From NCBI GenBank assembly GCA_003151875.1, contig PLYW01000132.1, forward strand, positions 1 through 12,171: a stretch of DNA of 12,171 bases. Direction: 5' to 3'. The DNA comes from Acidobacteriaceae bacterium (lineage in GTDB: Bacteria; Acidobacteriota; Terriglobia; Terriglobales; Acidobacteriaceae). A program made the position numbers and the translations under genes. Shown here piece after piece: positions 1-7,251 of this stretch (position 1 is its first letter; every line of letters begins with the position of its first letter). Under the pieces are notes generated by a model, which was given only the letters and a program-made list of their open reading frames with translations, was not told where the DNA came from and did no database searches.

Positions 1-1701
1 GCCGAGTTACATCAGCGGGACCAGACTCTGCGCTACGTGGAGGCGGCGGAACGGCAGGGCGGCGAGCAGTCGGCCATCCTGCTGGATACCGGCGACGCCT
101 TGTTGACCTTGGGCGATAGGAAGGCGGCCATGGACCGCTTCAGCCGCGCCCTCGACGCTCCTGATGCGAACCGGGTTGACGCGCGTCTCGCTATCGCGCG
201 CCTGTTCGTGCGTTATGGCCAGAACGAAGATGGCAGGCAGCAAATCAGTCTTGCCTTTGCCGAGAGCCGCATTGGCGAAGCCCCGCCGGTGACCGCAGAA
301 AATCTGATCGAGGCGGCGAACCTGCTGCTGGCCATGCATGACTTTGATCTTGCCACCAATTATTTTCAGAAGGCGCAGCAAGCCGGGGCCGCCGATCAAG
401 TCGTGGCCATCGGTCTGGCCAACACCTTCCTGGCGCAAGGGAAAACCAAGCAGGCTGATGCCGAGCTGGCGGTGCTGGGCGCCGATCCGGGAGCGAACCA
501 GAACTACGACTACCTGCTGGCGCAAGGTGAGGTGTACCGGCAGCGTCATCAGGGCTGGAACGCGCTGCTGGCACTCTCGCAGGCCGATCAACTTGGGGGC
601 AGTGAGATCGCCGAGTTGGAAGGCCTGCAGGTGGCCGGTGAAGAGGGCCTGCGCGTCACCGACCATCTCAGCCTGCTGACCGACTTCACTACCGGTGGAC
701 TCTATGACGACTGGACGATCTACATGCTCGACCGGTCGATCCTCGGCATCACCAACAACGCGAATTTGCCGCCGCCGCGCTCGCAACAAGAATCGCTTTG
801 GACCACCGCGTATCGCTACCACTTCGACAACAACTTTCCCATGTTGAGCGGTTTCTTCCAGGTCCGCAACTCTACCGGCGAGGAATCGCTCCCGCAAGAG
901 GCGCTGATCATCAATCGCAACACCTTTGACTACAACTTCAACACCGCGTTGAATCCGGTGGTTCACCTGGGAAATGCCTGGCTGGCATTCAATACCGGCG
1001 TCCAGTTCACCTTGCGCCGGGACTCGCAGGCGCCGCAGTACATGAATCAGAACTTGTTTCGCCAGTTCATGTACGTCAGCAGCAGCTCGTTCGCCAATTG
1101 GCTTTCTTTCAACGGCAGCTTGTATCACGAATCCGGGCCCTTTACCGCGACCGGGTACAAGCAGAGTTCTAACGATGTCGGGGGCACGCTGCAGTTCAAG
1201 GTGGGACGGCCGTGGGGCAAGACTGCGTTCATCACGGGCTACACGCGCCGGGACTTGACCTTCCATCCGCTGGTGCGGGAGTTCTTCACCACCTCGAGCT
1301 ACGCGGGAATTCAGCGCAAGTTCGGGCAAAAACTTACCGCGAGTCTTCTGGAAGAGTACATCCGCTCGTGGCGCGTGCAGGACACGCAGTGGGCCGCCGC
1401 CAACGTTTGGCGCCCGGGCGGCACCATCCAGTACAAGGTAAATCCATCCTGGAGTACCGATGGCCAATTCGCCTACACCCGCGGAGGGTCGTTCCACGAG
1501 TATGACAACGCGTACAGCAGTTTCTTCATCACTTATGTGAGGCCGCTACACCGGACAATGAGCGATGCCGCCGGAGAGTTTCCGGTTGAGTATCCCCTGC
1601 GGTTCTCAGTCGGCCTTCAGGCGGAGCAATTTCCATCGTTCACCGGAACCGCCCAGAGCGGGACGCTAATCCGTCCAGTATTTCGTTTGACGATCTTCTA
1701 A
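1..1701 (+). CDS. TPR / outer-membrane beta-barrel polysaccharide exporter, 5' partial
   Basis: The reading frame is open from base 1, so the true start lies upstream; 566 residues are visible. Residues 1-220 or so are alpha-helical repeats of TPR character, with recurring Ala/Gly/Leu helix pairs such as ALLTLGDRKAAMDRFSRAL and ANTFLAQGKTKQADAEL. From about residue 225 the composition switches to alternating aromatic and polar strands rich in Tyr, Phe, Asn and Gly. The protein ends in Phe (PVFRLTIF), as outer-membrane barrels do for BAM recognition. A periplasmic TPR scaffold joined to a barrel is the layout of BcsC, PgaA and PelB, which export cellulose, PNAG and Pel across the outer membrane. 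The downstream glycosyltransferase and flippase support polysaccharide export. The exact family and the polymer cannot be named from this fragment. Architecture confidence is good; specific function is inference. Confidence 0.8.
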   Translation, partial: AELHQRDQTLRYVEAAERQGGEQSAILLDTGDALLTLGDRKAAMDRFSRALDAPDANRVDARLAIARLFVRYGQNEDGRQQISLAFAESRIGEAPPVTAENLIEAANLLLAMHDFDLATNYFQKAQQAGAADQVVAIGLANTFLAQGKTKQADAELAVLGADPGANQNYDYLLAQGEVYRQRHQGWNALLALSQADQLGGSEIAELEGLQVAGEEGLRVTDHLSLLTDFTTGGLYDDWTIYMLDRSILGITNNANLPPPRSQQESLWTTAYRYHFDNNFPMLSGFFQVRNSTGEESLPQEALIINRNTFDYNFNTALNPVVHLGNAWLAFNTGVQFTLRRDSQAPQYMNQNLFRQFMYVSSSSFANWLSFNGSLYHESGPFTATGYKQSSNDVGGTLQFKVGRPWGKTAFITGYTRRDLTFHPLVREFFTTSSYAGIQRKFGQKLTASLLEEYIRSWRVQDTQWAAANVWRPGGTIQYKVNPSWSTDGQFAYTRGGSFHEYDNAYSSFFITYVRPLHRTMSDAAGEFPVEYPLRFSVGLQAEQFPSFTGTAQSGTLIRPVFRLTIF

Positions 1702-1712
1702 TCGGGGAGTCC

Positions 1713-2963
1713 ATGAAGATTTGCCTGGTAAGTGCGTTCCCGCCGAGCCGACGAGGGCTGAACGAATACGGCTTCCATATTGCGCGTGAGCTGCAGCGCG
1801 ATCCATTGCTGAGCCTCACCATCCTGGCGGATGAGCTTGCCGGGCCGGTCGAGGAGTTGTCCGACTACGACGTGGTTCGCTGCTGGCGCTTCGATTCCAT
1901 CGCCAATCCGGCACGCTTATTGCAAGCCATCTATGACCTCAAGCCGGATGTGGTTTGGTTCAACCTGCTGTTTTCGACCTTCGGCAACAATCCCGTGGCG
2001 GCCTTCTCGGGATTGACCCAGCCGGTGTTGTCGCGACTGAGCGGACGCTACACCCACGTTACCCTGCATCATCTGATGGACAACATCAGCCTGGTTGACT
2101 CGGGTGTCCGTTTTCCGCGGCTTTATCGAGTGGCCGGGTCCGCCGCCACGCGCATATTGCTGATGGCGAATTCCATCTCGGTCCTGCTGCCCGCCTATCG
2201 CCGCACGCTCATTGACAAGTACCGTGGCGAAAATGTGCACTTTCGCGCCCACGGAATTCTGGGAGGCAGACCGGAGCCTCCCGACTTCAGCCAGCGCGGC
2301 AATCCCGAGCGCCGCATACTCGCTTTCGGAAAGTGGGGCACCTACAAACGCGTGGAACTGCTGATCGCGGCGTTCGACCGCCTACGCGCTCAGCTCCCGA
2401 ATCTTCGCTTGATTGTGGCGGGATCAAACCACCCTATGACTCCTGGTTACATCGAAACAATAGCGGAAGAGATGAAGGACGATCCCCATATTGAATTCAC
2501 CGGCTATGTGCAGGAAGACGACATTGCGGAATTGTTCCGCAAGGCCAGCGTGTTAGTGCTGCCATATTCTTCTGCCGCCGGCGCCAGCGGTGTGGCGCAC
2601 CTGGCGTGCGAATTCGGCGTCCCCATCGTATCGGCGGGCATCGACGACTTTCGCGATATGGCGCGCGATGAAGGCATCGCAATCGAATTCTATGAAACCG
2701 GCAGCGCAGCAAGCCTGGCGATCCAATTGAACCAGCTTCTCAGCCATCCCGAACGCCTGCAGGAAATGTCGGAGCAGAATTTCTCCGCGGCCTTGCGCAT
2801 GACCATGCCCCAGATTATTCGCCAATATTTGCGCTCGTTCGATCTTCACCAGCGCGCTCGCGCCTTGGAGCCGATATCGCGCTTCCGCAGAATTCCTTCG
2901 TGGGTCCCTTCGCGCTCGGCAATCTTCCGCGCGGCTGCACCGAGGTGGCAACCATGGACGTAA
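1713..2963 (+). CDS. Glycosyltransferase, GT4-like (GT-B fold)
   Basis: 416 residues. The N-terminal Rossmann half starts with MKICLVSAFPPSRRGLNEYG, the usual strand and glycine-rich turn of GT-B enzymes. The C-terminal half (from about residue 200) carries RILAFGKWGTYKRVELLIAAF, then LRLIVAGSNH, IEFTGYVQEDDIAELFRKASVLVLPY and SGVAHLACEFGVPIVS, which together are the donor-sugar-nucleotide half of GT4 enzymes. The canonical E-x7-E pair is not present in its usual form; the equivalent stretch is the SGVxHLA variant. Probably transfers a sugar from a nucleotide donor to a lipid-linked glycan at the cytoplasmic face of the inner membrane; donor and acceptor are unknown. The start is 11 nt after the upstream stop, preceded by GGGGAG. 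The final 25 or so residues are Arg-rich, and the end overlaps the next gene by 10 nt. Confidence 0.85.
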   Translation: MKICLVSAFPPSRRGLNEYGFHIARELQRDPLLSLTILADELAGPVEELSDYDVVRCWRFDSIANPARLLQAIYDLKPDVVWFNLLFSTFGNNPVAAFSGLTQPVLSRLSGRYTHVTLHHLMDNISLVDSGVRFPRLYRVAGSAATRILLMANSISVLLPAYRRTLIDKYRGENVHFRAHGILGGRPEPPDFSQRGNPERRILAFGKWGTYKRVELLIAAFDRLRAQLPNLRLIVAGSNHPMTPGYIETIAEEMKDDPHIEFTGYVQEDDIAELFRKASVLVLPYSSAAGASGVAHLACEFGVPIVSAGIDDFRDMARDEGIAIEFYETGSAASLAIQLNQLLSHPERLQEMSEQNFSAALRMTMPQIIRQYLRSFDLHQRARALEPISRFRRIPSWVPSRSAIFRAAAPRWQPWT

Positions 2964-4120
2964 GGGCCATTCTCATGGTCGGCAGGACCCAGCCGGGCCC
3001 GGAGGAGAACATTGCCGGCATTCCCATCGCTTACCTCGATGTGCTTGGCCTGCCGCTGGTGGAAAGGGTGTGGCAGCGCTTGCGGCACTTCGGAGTCTGC
3101 GGGGCCACGCTGATCAGCGCGGCTGCGCCCGAGGCGGAGTCGTTCGCGCGGCGCACCCGCCTACGTGCCGATATGCCGTGGATACAAGCCCCACCAGGAG
3201 AGTTCTGGCAAACAGCGGAGAACACTTTCAGTAAGTACGCGGAGGAGGGCGCCGAACTGGTGATCGCAGTTCGCGTTGGCCCCTACGCCGAGGTGGATTA
3301 CGAGGAGCTGATTCAGCATCATCTCGACCACCATTGCCCCGTAACGATGGCCGTGGATCCCGCAGGCGCTTCGCTCGACATCTTTGTGCTGAATGCCTCG
3401 CGGCGAAATGACGCGGCGTCGCTGTTTCGCAGTGAGCTGCGAAAACTGCGCACCGAGTGTAAGGGTTTTCGCGTTGCCGGCTACGTCAATCGGTTAAAGA
3501 CCGCGGCCGACTTGCGTCGCCTGGCGCTCGACGGACTGCTCCGCAGGAATTCGATCGCTCCCGTGGGAACAGAAACCAGGCCTGGCGTGTGGATCGCAGA
3601 ATCGGCCCGCATACACCGCAAGGCACGCGTATTGGCTCCAGCATTCATCGGGGAATATGCCAGGATCCGCGCTTCGGCATTGATCACCCGCAGCGCCGTC
3701 GTCGAGCACCATGCCGAAATTGACTGTGGCACCGTGGTGGAGGACTCCACCGTGCTGCCCTACACCTACGTGGGAGCGGGCCTCGACGTGATGCATTCCG
3801 TGGTCGGGTTCCGTCGCCTGTCCCATCTGGCGCGCAACGTCGACGTCGAAATCAGCGACCGTAAACTGGTGGGAATGTCGGCGGTGAGCGTGGTTTCTCG
3901 TTTGGCAGGCAGCACCGCTGCGCTTCTTGCCTTCTTACCTAAACAGATTTATCGCGGATTTCCTGCGCCTCATGGTGAGCACACCGCGGACGTCCCGGAG
4001 TCTTTGGAGCAGCAGGCAGCTGCCTTGAAGACCCCGGCAACAGAAGCCCAGGGTCCCGTCCCGGAGGCTTCGGAGTTCCCCTCCAACCTGGCCGTCGTGA
4101 GGAGATATGGAGAGCAGTAA
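2954..4120 (+). CDS. Degenerate nucleotidyltransferase-like protein with left-handed beta-helix domain
   Basis: 388 residues from the ATG at 2954, which has GAGGTGG 5 nt upstream; an in-frame ATG at 2900 lies inside the glycosyltransferase gene and is less likely. Residues 1-195 follow the outline of sugar-phosphate nucleotidyltransferases: a first strand (VRAILMVG), then PIAYLDVLGLPLVERVWQRL matching the 'P-l-l-v-x-G-x-P-l' helix, and a later NRLKTAADLRRLALDGLL segment. The expected G-G-x-G-T-R-L loop with its Arg is absent (MVGRTQPGPEE instead). Residues 208-300 are hexapeptide-like repeats (VWIAESARIHRKARVLAPAFIGEYARI, continuing to TYVGAG), a left-handed beta-helix as in GDP-mannose pyrophosphorylase relatives. 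The last 75 residues are Ala/Pro/Glu-rich and look disordered. Likely a regulatory or scaffolding pseudo-enzyme rather than an active transferase (inference). Overlaps the STAS gene by 14 nt. Confidence 0.72.
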   Translation: MDVRAILMVGRTQPGPEENIAGIPIAYLDVLGLPLVERVWQRLRHFGVCGATLISAAAPEAESFARRTRLRADMPWIQAPPGEFWQTAENTFSKYAEEGAELVIAVRVGPYAEVDYEELIQHHLDHHCPVTMAVDPAGASLDIFVLNASRRNDAASLFRSELRKLRTECKGFRVAGYVNRLKTAADLRRLALDGLLRRNSIAPVGTETRPGVWIAESARIHRKARVLAPAFIGEYARIRASALITRSAVVEHHAEIDCGTVVEDSTVLPYTYVGAGLDVMHSVVGFRRLSHLARNVDVEISDRKLVGMSAVSVVSRLAGSTAALLAFLPKQIYRGFPAPHGEHTADVPESLEQQAAALKTPATEAQGPVPEASEFPSNLAVVRRYGEQ

Positions 4121-4556
4121 AAGGCCCGTAGTTGTCAAACGAATGCCCGAAAAAATGAATCTCAAACAGGCCCGCAGTTTTTTCCAGGAAGTGCAGCCTT
4201 TTGTGAATTCGGACCGGCCGCAGATGGTATTCGATATGTCGCGGGTGCGACACATTGATGCCGCCGGCGTCGATGTTTTATTGACGTGCATGCGGGACAT
4301 TGTCCGTCGCGACGGCGACCTGAAACTCGCCGCGCTCTCACCGCAGGCGGCGGTAGTGCTGGAGTTAACGCGCACCGGCCGGCTCTTTGAAATCTACGAC
4401 ACCTGCAGTACGGCGGTGAAAAGCTTCAGCAGCTTCCTGCCGAACGCGATCAAACATTTCTATCCTCACCCGGCTCATGAGGCCACATCCATGGTTTCCC
4501 CGGAGGCATTCGTAGGCCACGAGGGCGATCAAGAGGGACCTGACCTGGCGGCATGA
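4107..4556 (+). CDS. STAS-domain protein (anti-sigma-antagonist-like) without the phospho-serine
   Basis: 149 residues; STAS fold over about residues 6-118. The hallmark block is QMVFDMSRVRHIDAAGVDVLL (residues 39-59), matching 'l-D-l-S-x-v-x-x-i-D-S-S-G-l-x-x-L' of SpoIIAA/RsbV proteins. The serine that SpoIIAB-type kinases phosphorylate (Ser58 of SpoIIAA) aligns with Ala52, and the next Ser is also Ala. The protein therefore probably works as a binding module that is not switched by phosphorylation at that site. The tail (residues 120-149) is acidic and probably disordered. The ATG at 4107 follows GAGGAG at only 2-3 nt and overlaps the upstream gene, and the TGA overlaps the flippase ATG (ATGA), so translation is likely coupled on both sides. 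STAS proteins control exopolysaccharide in Vibrio fischeri (SypA), which makes a regulatory role plausible here. Confidence 0.82.
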   Translation: MESSKRPVVVKRMPEKMNLKQARSFFQEVQPFVNSDRPQMVFDMSRVRHIDAAGVDVLLTCMRDIVRRDGDLKLAALSPQAAVVLELTRTGRLFEIYDTCSTAVKSFSSFLPNAIKHFYPHPAHEATSMVSPEAFVGHEGDQEGPDLAA

Positions 4557-5899
4557 GCGCGAATCCAGACACGCTGGTGGTATGCGAGCCGGACGAAAGT
4601 CTGCGCGCCGGGACGGCCGCGTCGCGTCGCGGTCCCGCTTCGCATGCCAAGTTCCTGGGCGGAAGCATCATTCTGCTCATCGGCTCGGTCTTTGTCAGCC
4701 TGGCGAATTTCGGCTACAACATCGGCGTAGCCCGGATGCTGGGCCCCGCGGATTTTAGCCATGCCGCGGCTGCGGTCACCATCCTCATGCTGGTTTCCGC
4801 CATCACCCTGGCCTTCCAGTTGGTGTGCACCAAGCTGCTTGCCAAGGAAGAAACCGTGGCGGGCAAAGCGGCGGTGTACCAGCGGCTGCGCAAGCGGGCC
4901 TGGGCCATGGGAATCGGTCTGGGCGTCTTCATGGTGCTGGCCAGTTCTGTTCTGACTGCCTACCTGCGGCTGTCGAGCCCGTGGATCATTATTCTGCTGG
5001 CTGTCGGACTGACGATTTACGTTCCTCTCGGCGTGAAACGAGGAGGTCTGCAAGGGACGTGCCGCTTCCGGGCCTTCAGTTGGAACATGGCGGTCGAGGC
5101 CATCCTTAAGTTCGTGGGGGCGATGGTACTCATTGAACTGGGCTTCGGCGTGCTGGGCGCAGTGGCTGCGATTTCCGTTTCGGTGGCGCTCGCCTATTGC
5201 CTTCCTGACGGGGCCGGCGAACTTCGCGGCCCAGTTGTGCCGGCCCAACCCGCGCCCGTGGGCGAGGCCATGCAGGCCATCGTCTTCTTTGTGGGCCAAG
5301 TCATCATCAGCAATATTGACATTTTGATGGTGAAGCACTTCTTCCGCCCCGAAGTCGCTGGGCTTTACGCTGCCATCGCGCTGGTGGGGCGTCTGCTGTA
5401 CTTCGGCGCCTGGTCCATCGTGAGTGCGATGTTCCCCGTGTCCGCTGAAGCGAAAGACGAAGGCGGAGGAGGAGGACGGCCGCTGCTCGCTTTGCCGTTG
5501 CTGATGGTTACGGCGATGTCGGTGGTCTTTGTCCTGTTTCTCGCGGCATTTCCTGAAGTTGTTTTCCGGTCTTTGTTCGGCACGCATTTTCCGGCGGCGA
5601 TTGGCGGGTTGAACCTGCTGCTGAGCATGAACGCAGCCGCCACCGGCACCTACGCCATCGCGGTGGTGCTCATCACCTACGAAATGTCACGGCGCATCGC
5701 GAATACGGGTTGGCTACAACTGGTGGTCAGCGGCCTGATCGCCGCGGGAATTTCATGGTTTCACTCAACCTTACTGGAGGTAATCATCGTCCAGCAGGTA
5801 CTTAGGCTTTTACTGTTGCTCGCGGTTTCCTATCCCTTCATCAAGACGTGGGCAACATCTGGCAGGAGGCTGCATGAAGCGGCTACGGCACGTTACTGA
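4553..5899 (+). CDS. Polysaccharide flippase, MATE/Wzx-like (MOP superfamily)
   Basis: 448 residues with about 12 hydrophobic helices after a 35-residue hydrophilic N-terminus. The first helix pair (KFLGGSIILLIGSVFVSLANFGYNIGVARMLGPADFSHAAAA) carries the 'R-x-L-G-P-x-D-F/Y-G' turn typical of oligosaccharide flippases and MATE relatives. Further helices cover about 110-140, 145-160, 180-210, 245-265, 275-300, 318-345, 355-380 and 390-440. The expected role is moving lipid-linked glycan repeat units across the inner membrane. Start is set by the ATGA overlap with the STAS gene; no strong Shine-Dalgarno is seen close by, fitting translational coupling. It overlaps the next gene by 26 nt. Substrate is unknown, and a lipid or peptidoglycan-precursor flippase cannot be excluded. 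Confidence 0.85.
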   Translation: MSANPDTLVVCEPDESLRAGTAASRRGPASHAKFLGGSIILLIGSVFVSLANFGYNIGVARMLGPADFSHAAAAVTILMLVSAITLAFQLVCTKLLAKEETVAGKAAVYQRLRKRAWAMGIGLGVFMVLASSVLTAYLRLSSPWIIILLAVGLTIYVPLGVKRGGLQGTCRFRAFSWNMAVEAILKFVGAMVLIELGFGVLGAVAAISVSVALAYCLPDGAGELRGPVVPAQPAPVGEAMQAIVFFVGQVIISNIDILMVKHFFRPEVAGLYAAIALVGRLLYFGAWSIVSAMFPVSAEAKDEGGGGGRPLLALPLLMVTAMSVVFVLFLAAFPEVVFRSLFGTHFPAAIGGLNLLLSMNAAATGTYAIAVVLITYEMSRRIANTGWLQLVVSGLIAAGISWFHSTLLEVIIVQQVLRLLLLLAVSYPFIKTWATSGRRLHEAATARY

Positions 5900-6626
5900 A
5901 GCAGAGGTGATCGCGGAGTTCCTGAAGAACGAGTTCTATCAGGAGGAATTCCACCATGACCGCGACCAGTTCGAACAATTGGTCCTGGGAGCGGACATAA
6001 CGGATGAACGGGCCAATGCATTGCGCCGGGCCCTGCTCTTCCGTCGCCGGGGACATTTGTGGAGAGAGTTGCCCGCCGACACCGCGTGGTGGGAAGTGCA
6101 AATCGAAGCGCAAGACCTGGAGCGAATTCGGGTGTTTCCCCGGGCGCAGTGGCGCAAGATGGCCAACGGAAGCTTTCTGTTGCGCGACATCGTGAGGCAA
6201 ATCAGGAACACGCCTTTTCGCGGCCGGACCCGCGACTTCATTGCCAAAGTCCAGGCCTTCAGCTACCGCTTGCGCACCACGACCGACGATAGCGCGGTGC
6301 TGCTGATCGGCGTGAATGACCGGCAGCCGGTTACGGTGCTGGAAGGCAATCACCGCCTGGCCGCAGCCTTACTGGCATCACCCGAGGTCATGCAAGAGCG
6401 CTTCCGTGTGTTCTGCGGGTTGTCGGCGCACATGCCGGAATGTTGCTGGTATCAGACGAACGTCGCAAATTTGTGGCGTTATGGCCGCAACCGGGCGCGG
6501 AATTTGTTTTACGACCGCGATGCCGATGTCGAGCGCCTGATGGATGCGGCGGCTCCGCGCAGTTCTACCGCGCAGCCGGCTTTGACGTCAGTTGCTGCGG
6601 ACAAAGTGGTGACGCAGTCGAAATAA
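5874..6626 (+). CDS. Uncharacterised protein with ParB/Srx-like EGNHR motif
   Basis: 250 residues, no signal peptide or membrane segment, rich in Arg. Residues 144-166 (LIGVNDRQPVTVLEGNHRLAAAL) look like the core of the ParB N-terminal/sulfiredoxin-like fold: a beta-strand followed by (D/E)-G-(N/H)-H-R and an Ala-rich helix, the nucleotide-contact element in that fold. Members range from the ParB CTPase to small-molecule kinases such as the free-serine kinase SerK. There is no helix-turn-helix that would suggest DNA binding like ParB. A cluster of Trp and Cys follows (AHMPECCWYQTNVANLWRYG, residues 185-204). The ATG at 5874 has AGGAGG 4 nt upstream, inside the flippase gene. The location suggests a role tied to the polysaccharide, perhaps a modifying kinase; this is inference and the product stays uncharacterised. 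Confidence 0.7.
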   Translation: MKRLRHVTEAEVIAEFLKNEFYQEEFHHDRDQFEQLVLGADITDERANALRRALLFRRRGHLWRELPADTAWWEVQIEAQDLERIRVFPRAQWRKMANGSFLLRDIVRQIRNTPFRGRTRDFIAKVQAFSYRLRTTTDDSAVLLIGVNDRQPVTVLEGNHRLAAALLASPEVMQERFRVFCGLSAHMPECCWYQTNVANLWRYGRNRARNLFYDRDADVERLMDAAAPRSSTAQPALTSVAADKVVTQSK

Positions 6627-6674
6627 GCAATTGGGCCCAGGAACCAAAATTCTAGTCGGGGGAGGATCTCGCAG

Positions 6675-7172
6675 ATGAAAGCTCGTCGTCCATTAGTTGC
6701 CAAATTTATGACGCTGGTTGTGGGACTGGCGCTGTGCGGAATACCGGAGTGCGCCCAGGCATGGCCGCAAGACGGCGGAGCGTCTCCGCAGAATGGTCAG
6801 CAGCAACAGCAGAATGGCACCACCGTTGATCCGTCGCAGGGTCCGCTGCAGCCGGTTCCGAGCCAGAATCAGCCGAATCCGCTTGCGGCTCAGCCGAACC
6901 AGAACACCGAAACCGCTCCGGAGCCGCTTCCTGCTACGCCTGCTCCGCAGCCCAAGCCTGAGCAGCAGATGCAACAGCCTTTGGGCGCGGCAACGGCCGA
7001 GGGCGTGCCGGTGGTTGGCGGGGGAGCTTCGCGTCCAGCCGGAGCGGCGATTGCGCCAGCAAAGCAGAGTCAACGCCGGTCGCTGCTCATAAAGTTGGGC
7101 GTGATCGCCGCGGTCGGCGTCGCCGGTGGCACGGTCTATGCGCTCACCAAGGGCACGCCGAGCCATCCCTAA
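6675..7172 (+). CDS. Secreted Pro/Gln-rich protein with C-terminal membrane anchor
   Basis: 165 residues. Residues 1-29 form a Sec signal peptide (positively charged MKARR, hydrophobic FMTLVVGLALCGI, AQA cleavage box before WPQ). Residues 30-130 are low complexity: Gln, Pro, Asn and Ala dominate, with a QQQQQ run and PAPQPKPEQQ stretches, so disordered. Residues 136-158 (SLLIKLGVIAAVGVAGGTVYAL, preceded by RR) are a single hydrophobic, Gly/Ala-rich helix near the C-terminus, followed by a short tail. A strong GGGGGAGGA lies 8 nt before the ATG. It sits 48 nt after the ParB-like gene, in the same direction, and may be an envelope spacer or a small inner-membrane partner of the exporter. No sorting motif (LPXTG, PEP) is visible. 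Not recognised as a named family. Confidence 0.72.
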   Translation: MKARRPLVAKFMTLVVGLALCGIPECAQAWPQDGGASPQNGQQQQQNGTTVDPSQGPLQPVPSQNQPNPLAAQPNQNTETAPEPLPATPAPQPKPEQQMQQPLGAATAEGVPVVGGGASRPAGAAIAPAKQSQRRSLLIKLGVIAAVGVAGGTVYALTKGTPSHP

Positions 7173-7195
7173 GGGCGGCGCTCGAACCGCGGGCC

Positions 7196-7230
7196 GTTCA
7201 CGCGATGGTAGTGGATGCGACGCCGTGAAC
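7196..7230. repeat. 7-bp inverted repeat in the gap before the kinase-like gene
   Basis: GTTCACG at 7196-7202 and CGTGAAC at 7224-7230 are perfect inverted copies separated by 21 nt, in the 79-nt gap between the secreted-protein stop and the thymidylate-kinase-like start. It could form a weak stem or be a protein-binding site. No T-tract follows, so it is not a terminator. Chance occurrence is possible. Confidence 0.3.
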
Positions 7231-7251
7231 TCTTGCGCCGCGAGATTTTGA

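Noticed and set aside
7..1497. A 496-residue open frame on the minus strand opposite the TPR/barrel gene
   Set aside because: It mirrors a high-GC gene, has no ribosome-binding site or recognisable domain, and the plus-strand frame has clear TPR and barrel features. Typical antisense shadow.
4529..5587. A 352-residue open frame on the minus strand opposite the flippase
   Set aside because: Composition is dominated by His, Arg, Gln and Asp with no hydrophobic core, as expected from the reverse of a membrane-protein gene.
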